The notes beneath the pieces were generated by a model. It made no database searches and had not been told where the DNA came from. It saw only the letters and a program-made list of their open reading frames with translations. From Marinobacter zhanjiangensis (lineage in GTDB: Bacteria > Pseudomonadota > Gammaproteobacteria > Pseudomonadales > Oleiphilaceae), in the NCBI RefSeq assembly GCF_014651935.1, contig NZ_BMXV01000001.1, positions 186,001 to 250,000 on the forward strand: a stretch of 64,000 bases of DNA, written 5' to 3'. The translations under genes and the position numbers were made by a program. Positions 59,096 to 64,000 of the stretch are shown here, in pieces. The number at the start of each line of letters is the position of its first letter. Position 1 is the stretch's first letter.

Positions 59096-60409
59096 GTGTC
59101 TGCAACGACTGTTATCTGGATCGTCCTCGCCTGGTTCGCCGTATTCCTCGCGCTGGGCCAGAATGTGGCCACCGTTCTTTTCGGCGCCGGCATCATCGGT
59201 ATCGCCCTCTATATCGGTATCGGGCCACTGGGTGGCATCATCGGCCCGGACACCTTTTACACCGCCTCGATCTATTCTCTGTCGATTGTCCCCCTGTACC
59301 TGCTGATGGCTCAGATGCTGCTCCGGGGGGGCATCATCAATGATCTGTTCCAGGTGGGCCATCGCATGAGTGGCTACCGGCGCTTTCCCCTCGGCATAGC
59401 CACCATTGTGACCGGCTCGCTGCTCGGGGCGGTATCCGGCTCGGGTGCCGCCAGCTCCGCCTCTCTGGCTTCCGTGGCCTCGCCGGAACTTGAGAAGGTG
59501 GGCTATACCCGCCGGTTCTCCCTGAGTATTGCTGCCGTGGCGGGGTCACTGTCGGCCATCGTGCCACCCAGCCTGATCATGATCATCTACGGTTCACTGA
59601 CCTCCGTTCCCATCGGGCACCTGTTCATCGGTGCCATCGGTCCCGCTTTACTGTGCATCACCATCTATGTGGTCTGCCTGAAAGTCTTTGGTGAAATCCG
59701 CAAGGAGGCCGACGCCGACGGCACCGTACCGGATGAACCGGAAGCAGCCGACAGTCGCCGTAAAAGCCGGAACGCCTTTCTGTTTGTGGTCACCCTGATG
59801 GTGGTGGTATTTGGCGGTATCTACGGGGGCATCATTACCGTTGCCGAAGCCGGCGCCATCGGGGCCTTCACCGCCATGACCGGCATGCTGCTCATGCGGC
59901 GCGTGGGACATCAGGATATTCTCCGGGCATTGTCGGAGTCCGTGAAAATCACCGCAGCCCTGATGATGCTGGTGATCGGGGCCAAGATCTTCGCCCGCTT
60001 CCTGACCTTTTCACGACTGCCCAATGAGCTGATAGCCGTCATGGACCCGCTGATGTCCAACCCCGGACTGGTGGCCGTCATCCTGTTGGCAGTCTTTTTC
60101 CTGGCCGGCATGTTTCTGGAGTCCGCCGCCGTGATCGTGTTGCTGGTACCCATTATCCTTCCCGTGCTGGAGGCAGCGGGTATTGACCTGCTGTGGTTTG
60201 GGGTCAGTGCCTCTACCATGATTGCCCTGGGCCTGCTGACCCCGCCTGTCGGACTGGCCAGCTTCGCCGCCGCCAGCGCTGCCGGGCATCCGGCGTCGCA
60301 GGTATTCCGTGGCGCCACCATATTTGCGCTGGCGGCGGGTATCATTGTTACCGGCCTGTTGCTGGCATTCCCATCCGTCGTGACCTGGCTACCCGGTCAG
60401 ATGCGCTAA
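59096..60409 (+). CDS. dctM: TRAP transporter large permease
   Basis: A 437-residue DctM-type permease with about twelve hydrophobic segments, GSLLGAVSGSGAASSASLASVASPEL, IVPPSLIMIIYGSLTSVPIG and LLTPPVGLASFAAASAAG. The start is GTG at 59096, with AGGTA upstream. In this operon dctM precedes dctQ, the reverse of the pair at 17803-19662. An acidic linker, DADGTVPDEPEAAD, lies in a middle cytoplasmic loop. Confidence 0.92.
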   Translation: MSATTVIWIVLAWFAVFLALGQNVATVLFGAGIIGIALYIGIGPLGGIIGPDTFYTASIYSLSIVPLYLLMAQMLLRGGIINDLFQVGHRMSGYRRFPLGIATIVTGSLLGAVSGSGAASSASLASVASPELEKVGYTRRFSLSIAAVAGSLSAIVPPSLIMIIYGSLTSVPIGHLFIGAIGPALLCITIYVVCLKVFGEIRKEADADGTVPDEPEAADSRRKSRNAFLFVVTLMVVVFGGIYGGIITVAEAGAIGAFTAMTGMLLMRRVGHQDILRALSESVKITAALMMLVIGAKIFARFLTFSRLPNELIAVMDPLMSNPGLVAVILLAVFFLAGMFLESAAVIVLLVPIILPVLEAAGIDLLWFGVSASTMIALGLLTPPVGLASFAAASAAGHPASQVFRGATIFALAAGIIVTGLLLAFPSVVTWLPGQMR

Positions 60410-60419
60410 GGAGAAAACC

Positions 60420-60938
60420 ATGGGATTCTGGCAAAGACTTGGGCAAATTGAAGGTGGACTGGCCTCCGTAGGCGCAGGGTTCTGTCTGTTCGCCATCATG
60501 ATCATGACGGTACTGAGCGTTCTCGGGCGATATGTATTCGAGATGGACCTGATACCGGGGGGCTATAACCTGATCGAACGGGTGGCCTTCCCGCTGCTGG
60601 TGTTCTGGGCCATACCCCTGGCCCATCGGGACGGCATGTTTCCAAAATTCGACATGCTGCAGACCCGGCTCCCGCCTATGCTCTACCGCATTATGGCGTC
60701 ACTGGTGCTGCTGGTGGAAATCGTCATATTCGTGATAGTCATGTGGTATGTCACCGAATACGCCTGGAGCTCGGTCGAGAGTGGCCGACAGTTCCAGATC
60801 AGTTCAACCCACTGGCCGATCTGGCCGGTGATACTGATGGTGCCCCTGGCGTTCGGTCTTATGCTGCTGGAGATGTTCCGGCTGTTCTGGATCACCGCCA
60901 CAGGGCGTAATATATCGAAGCCGAACACTGAAGATTGA
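60420..60938 (+). CDS. dctQ: TRAP transporter small permease
   Basis: A 172-residue DctQ-type protein with four hydrophobic helices and the LSVLGRYVFEMDLIPGGYNLIE segment after the first helix. It lies 10 nt after dctM with AAGGAG upstream and completes the transporter of this operon. Confidence 0.92.
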   Translation: MGFWQRLGQIEGGLASVGAGFCLFAIMIMTVLSVLGRYVFEMDLIPGGYNLIERVAFPLLVFWAIPLAHRDGMFPKFDMLQTRLPPMLYRIMASLVLLVEIVIFVIVMWYVTEYAWSSVESGRQFQISSTHWPIWPVILMVPLAFGLMLLEMFRLFWITATGRNISKPNTED

Positions 60939-60949
60939 AGGAAAATACC

Positions 60950-62122
60950 GTGACAAACGACCCGATTGTTATTACGAGCATGGCCCGCACCCCCATGGGT
61001 GGTTTCCAGGGCGATCTGAAGGCCCTGTCCGGAACCGACCTTGGGGCGTCTGCTCTCAGGGCGGCGCTGCAGCGGTCAAGCCTGGGGGGCTCTGACGTCA
61101 GCGAAGTGATGATGGGCAATGTGCTACCCGCCGGCCTGGGCCAGGCTCCCGCACGGCAGGCGGCGCTGGGTGCCGGGCTGGACCTCTCAACCCCCTGCAC
61201 CACCATCAGCAAGGTATGCGGCTCCGGCATGAAGGCGACGATGCTCGCTCATGATCTGATCACCGTCGGCAGCGCCGATATCATCGCCGCCGGCGGCATG
61301 GAGAGCATGACCAACGCGCCGTATCTGGTCCCCAAGATGCGCAACGGCGCCCGCCTGGGCCATGCCGAGATGCTGGACCACATGTTCTTCGATGGCCTGG
61401 AGGATGCCTACGAAAAGGGTCGGCTGATGGGTACCTTCGCCGAGGCCTGCGCCGATCACTATCGCTTCACCCGGGAGCAGCAGGATGACTACGCTCTGGC
61501 CTCCCTGGACCGGGCCCTGAAAGCCATCGAAAAGGGCCATTTCCGCAACGAGATAACCCCCGTGGACACCGGCCGCGGCATGGTGGACGTGGACGAACAG
61601 CCGGGCAAAGCTCGACCCGACAAGATTCCATCCCTGAAACCGGCCTTCCGCAAGGATGGTACCGTGACCCCCGCCAATGCGTCTTCCATCTCCGATGGGG
61701 GGGCAGCGCTGGTGCTGATGCGCCAGTCAGAGGCGGAAAAGCGGGGCCTCACGCCCCTGGCCGCCATTCGTGGCCACAGCAGTCATGCCCGGGCGCCGAA
61801 ATGGTTCACCACCGCGCCCGTGGGCGCCATTCAGGGTCTGATGGAAAAAACCGGCTGGGCGGTGTCGGATGTAGATCTGTTCGAAATCAACGAGGCCTTC
61901 GCCGTGGTGCCCCTGGCCGCCATGAAGGAACTGGACATTGCCCACGACAAGGTCAATGTCCACGGCGGCGCCTGCGCCCTGGGCCACCCCCTGGGTGCCT
62001 CTGGCGCACGGATTATCGTGACACTGCTGGGCGCCATGCAGACCTACGACCTGAAGCGCGGTGTGGCGTCACTGTGCATTGGCGGGGGCGAGGCAACGGC
62101 GATTGCATTGGAACGGCTGTAG
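60950..62122 (+). CDS. Acetyl-CoA C-acyltransferase (thiolase)
   Basis: A 390-residue thiolase. Cys90 lies in TISKVCGSG, with [31 protein letters not shown] and the terminal CIGGGEATA. The start is GTG at 60950 (MTNDPIVI) after AAGGA; a TTG at 60935 would overlap the dctQ stop. It ends the kinase-TRAP operon and provides the cleavage step of beta-oxidation. Confidence 0.93.
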   Translation: MTNDPIVITSMARTPMGGFQGDLKALSGTDLGASALRAALQRSSLGGSDVSEVMMGNVLPAGLGQAPARQAALGAGLDLSTPCTTISKVCGSGMKATMLAHDLITVGSADIIAAGGMESMTNAPYLVPKMRNGARLGHAEMLDHMFFDGLEDAYEKGRLMGTFAEACADHYRFTREQQDDYALASLDRALKAIEKGHFRNEITPVDTGRGMVDVDEQPGKARPDKIPSLKPAFRKDGTVTPANASSISDGGAALVLMRQSEAEKRGLTPLAAIRGHSSHARAPKWFTTAPVGAIQGLMEKTGWAVSDVDLFEINEAFAVVPLAAMKELDIAHDKVNVHGGACALGHPLGASGARIIVTLLGAMQTYDLKRGVASLCIGGGEATAIALERL

Positions 62123-62198
62123 TATTCCGGGAAGCCAGACAGGGCCTGACTCGTTTTCCAGAGGGCAACGGGGCTTACGCCGGATTACAGGTCTATAT

Positions 62199-62223
62199 CC
62201 CCTCCCCCCTCAAGGGCGAGGGG
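62199..62223. terminator. CCCCTC...GAGGGG hairpin between convergent genes
   Basis: CCCCTC and GAGGGG with an inner C-rich/GGGC portion form a GC-rich stem between the thiolase and crotonase stops. No U-run follows; function as a terminator is uncertain. Confidence 0.4.
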
Positions 62224-62235
62224 CTACCAATAGCC

Positions 62236-63060
62236 TCACACCTCGGGATTCACAAACGCCGGAGCCCGCTTCTCCAGATTCGCGTACACCGCCTCAACCT
62301 GGTTGGCGCTGCCGATGATGCGGTCCTGCTCCCGGGACTCCTCCAGCAGGATGCGGGCGGCGTGCTCCTTCGAGGTGATGGCGCTGTTGAGCATGCGTTT
62401 CATGGCGCGGATGGCGTCGGGGCTCTTGCCGGCGATGGTATGGGCCATGGCCAGGGCTTCTTCCCGGGGGTTGCCGCCAACATGGGTGGCAAGGCCCAGA
62501 TCGCATGCTTCCTGGCCGGTGAGGATGCGGCCGGTGTAGCACAGCTCCCGGAACACGTCCGGGCGGACCAGTTCGTTCAGCAGCACCATGCCACCCATGT
62601 CGGGCACCAGGCCCCATTTCACTTCCATCACCGCCCACTGGGAGTCCGGCGTGGCATAGCGGATGTCCGCGCCCAGGGCCACCTGCAGCCCGCCACCAAA
62701 GCAGACCCCATGCACGGCGGCAATGACCGGCACCGGCACTTCCCGCCACACCATGGCCACGTACTGGGCCAGGTTCGAAGCGCCGTGGGTGCGGGGCTCA
62801 AGGCCATTGCCGCTAACACCAGCACCACCACCCTCGGCCATTTTCGAGAAATTCCCCATATCCAGGCCGGCACAGAAGCAGCGGCCTTCACCGCTGATCA
62901 CCACCGCCCGCAGGGTGGGGTCTTTCTTGAGCTCTTCGCCGACGTTGGCCAGGTTGTTGAACATGCCGGTATCCAACGCGTTCATCTTGTCGGGGCGGTT
63001 CAGGCGGATCTCGACCACGCCTTCATGTTCGGTGCGGATGACCTGTACGGTTTCAGACAT
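62236..63060 (-). CDS. Enoyl-CoA hydratase/isomerase family protein
   Basis: A 274-residue crotonase with FCAGLDMGNFSKM as the oxyanion loop and MEVKWGLVPDMGG in the second active-site region, where both a Glu and an Asp are present. This resembles crotonases near dienoyl-CoA isomerases. Start at 63060 (MSETVQ) follows GAGGAAG; the reading from 63156 overlaps the SDR gene. It follows that dienoyl-CoA-reductase-like SDR by 29 nt, and both may act on unsaturated acyl-CoAs. Confidence 0.92.
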   Translation of the reverse strand: MSETVQVIRTEHEGVVEIRLNRPDKMNALDTGMFNNLANVGEELKKDPTLRAVVISGEGRCFCAGLDMGNFSKMAEGGGAGVSGNGLEPRTHGASNLAQYVAMVWREVPVPVIAAVHGVCFGGGLQVALGADIRYATPDSQWAVMEVKWGLVPDMGGMVLLNELVRPDVFRELCYTGRILTGQEACDLGLATHVGGNPREEALAMAHTIAGKSPDAIRAMKRMLNSAITSKEHAARILLEESREQDRIIGSANQVEAVYANLEKRAPAFVNPEV

Positions 63061-63089
63061 AGTGACTTCCTCGATAACAGCTGGCCCGC

Positions 63090-63977
63090 TCAGGTGGAGC
63101 GTTTGGCCTTGTCCTGGTTGTTGATGGCGGAAATTGCCTCCCGGGCACGCCGCCATTCGTCGTCGCCCCAGGCTGACAGGGCGGTGAAGTTACCGCCATC
63201 CGCCTGATACTGGCCACCATCGATGGCGATGGTCTGACCGTTGACGTATTCGGCACCCGGGCCCAGCAGGAACACCGCCAGATTGGCCAGTTCCGGATGA
63301 CGGCCCGGGCGTCCCATGGGGCTGTCACCCAGGTCCATTTCCCCCAGCGGGCCCAGGCGCTTGCTCATGCCTTCGGTGGGGAACAGGCCCGGTGCGATGG
63401 CGTTGAGGCGGATACCACGGTTGCCCCACTCTACCGCAAGTGACTGGGTCATGGCATTAATCCCGGCCTTGGACATGGCCGAGGGCACCACGAACGGAGA
63501 CCCGTTCCAGACCCAGGTGGTGACGATAGACACCACCGACGCCGGCTTGCCCTCCGCCAGCCAGCGTTTGCCACAGCTCTGGGTGACCAGAAAGCTGCCC
63601 CGGAACACGATATTGGCCACCGCATCAAAGGCCCGGTGGGATAGATCCTCGGTACGACTGACGAAGTTGCCGGCGGCATTGTTGATCAGACCGGTAAGGG
63701 CGCCGCCGTCGTCCCATATTTTCTGGACCATCTCGTCGATGGCCTCGGGGCTGCGGATATCACAGGGAATGGGGGTCACCCTGCCGCCGTGGCGCCAGGT
63801 CAGCGCTTCGGCGGTTTCTTCCAGCACGCTGCCCCGGCGACCACAGATATACACATGGGCTCCGAGAATCAGGCAGGCTTCCGCCATTTCCTTGCCCAGG
63901 CCGGTACCGCCACCGGTTATCAGGATACGCTCACCGTTCAGGAGCCCTTCGCGATACATCAGTTCTTCTGCTTTCAT
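63090..63977 (-). CDS. SDR, 2,4-dienoyl-CoA reductase-like
   Basis: A 295-residue short-chain dehydrogenase. TGGGTGLGKEM is the cofactor loop; NNAAGNF and the PSAMSKAG active-site segment, with Ser/Lys but no Tyr in the YxxxK place, are hallmarks of the DECR-type 2,4-dienoyl-CoA reductases. A C-terminal extension follows GQTIAIDGG. Start at 63977 follows AAGGAG. The promoter lies outside the window. It would reduce dienoyl-CoA formed from unsaturated acids with NADPH. Confidence 0.9.
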   Translation of the reverse strand: MKAEELMYREGLLNGERILITGGGTGLGKEMAEACLILGAHVYICGRRGSVLEETAEALTWRHGGRVTPIPCDIRSPEAIDEMVQKIWDDGGALTGLINNAAGNFVSRTEDLSHRAFDAVANIVFRGSFLVTQSCGKRWLAEGKPASVVSIVTTWVWNGSPFVVPSAMSKAGINAMTQSLAVEWGNRGIRLNAIAPGLFPTEGMSKRLGPLGEMDLGDSPMGRPGRHPELANLAVFLLGPGAEYVNGQTIAIDGGQYQADGGNFTALSAWGDDEWRRAREAISAINNQDKAKRST

Positions 63978-64000
63978 GATTGTTCTCCTTCGGGCCCATA

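Noticed and set aside
61801..63207. Plus-strand frame of 468 codons spanning the convergent gap
   Set aside because: Overlaps the thiolase 3' end on the same strand and is antisense to the crotonase; both have clear motifs.

Overview
The window looks like a chromosomal segment of a marine gammaproteobacterium, most likely Marinobacter or a close relative. That placement is an inference from GC-rich codon use, protein flavour and the mix of TRAP and branched-chain-type ABC importers with many acyl-CoA enzymes. There are no rRNA, tRNA, CRISPR, phage or insertion-sequence genes. I support 59 protein genes, and almost all belong to uptake, CoA activation, beta-oxidation and regulation of organic (fatty, branched or cyclic) acids: seven AMP-forming acyl-CoA ligases, three acyl-CoA dehydrogenases, five crotonases, five SDRs, one 3-hydroxyacyl-CoA dehydrogenase, two thiolases, an alpha-methylacyl-CoA racemase, two MaoC-type hydratase pairs, three APH-type kinases, two thioesterases, two five-gene branched-chain-type ABC importers, and TRAP components (four DctP, two DctM, two DctQ).

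Layout. 1-7.4 kb: a minus-strand operon (crotonase, kinase, DUF6285-like protein, acyl-CoA dehydrogenase, then a ligase with its own promoter) resembling the lvaABC 4-hydroxyacid module, a divergent SDR-crotonase pair, and an MDR oxidoreductase. 7.5-17.7 kb: an ABC importer (minus) divergent from a TetR-led operon (crotonase, ligase, MaoC, MaoC-like, esterase). 17.8-21.9 kb: dctQM without dctP, a thiolase and an HSD10-like dehydrogenase. 22.2-24.9 kb: a 904-aa MalT-type LuxR regulator. 25-28.5 kb: DctP, alpha-methylacyl-CoA racemase and acyl-CoA dehydrogenase. 28.7-39.4 kb: thioesterases, nitroreductase, a beta-oxidation operon, two SDRs, a BtrH-like protein, a kinase and a nitronate monooxygenase-like flavoprotein. 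39.6-49.7 kb: ligases, two more DctP and a split MaoC hydratase. 49.8-56.4 kb: a second ABC importer with a ligase. 56.7-62.1 kb: kinase, complete TRAP set, thiolase. 62.2-64 kb: crotonase and a dienoyl-CoA-reductase-like SDR.

The main discovery is a 16-bp palindrome, TCGTC-N6-GACGA, present 16 times. Every copy I found lies in a gap between genes, in front of nearly all operons. In most cases a -10-like hexamer starts 22-23 nt after its edge, so the palindrome is centred near -42, the place of a class II activator. This marks a large coordinated acid-catabolism regulon. The MalT-type regulator encoded in the middle of the window is the best local candidate for the DNA-binding protein. The block 7.5-17.7 kb lacks the palindrome and is flanked by copies of a small repeat. 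A second shared layer is an AACAACAA-type A-rich motif in the 5' leaders of importer and ligase genes, like Hfq/Crc catabolite-repression targets. Three related DctP proteins, each co-transcribed with a CoA-activating or CoA-processing enzyme, lie near a single dctQM pair that has no dctP. This suggests several binding proteins sharing one permease.
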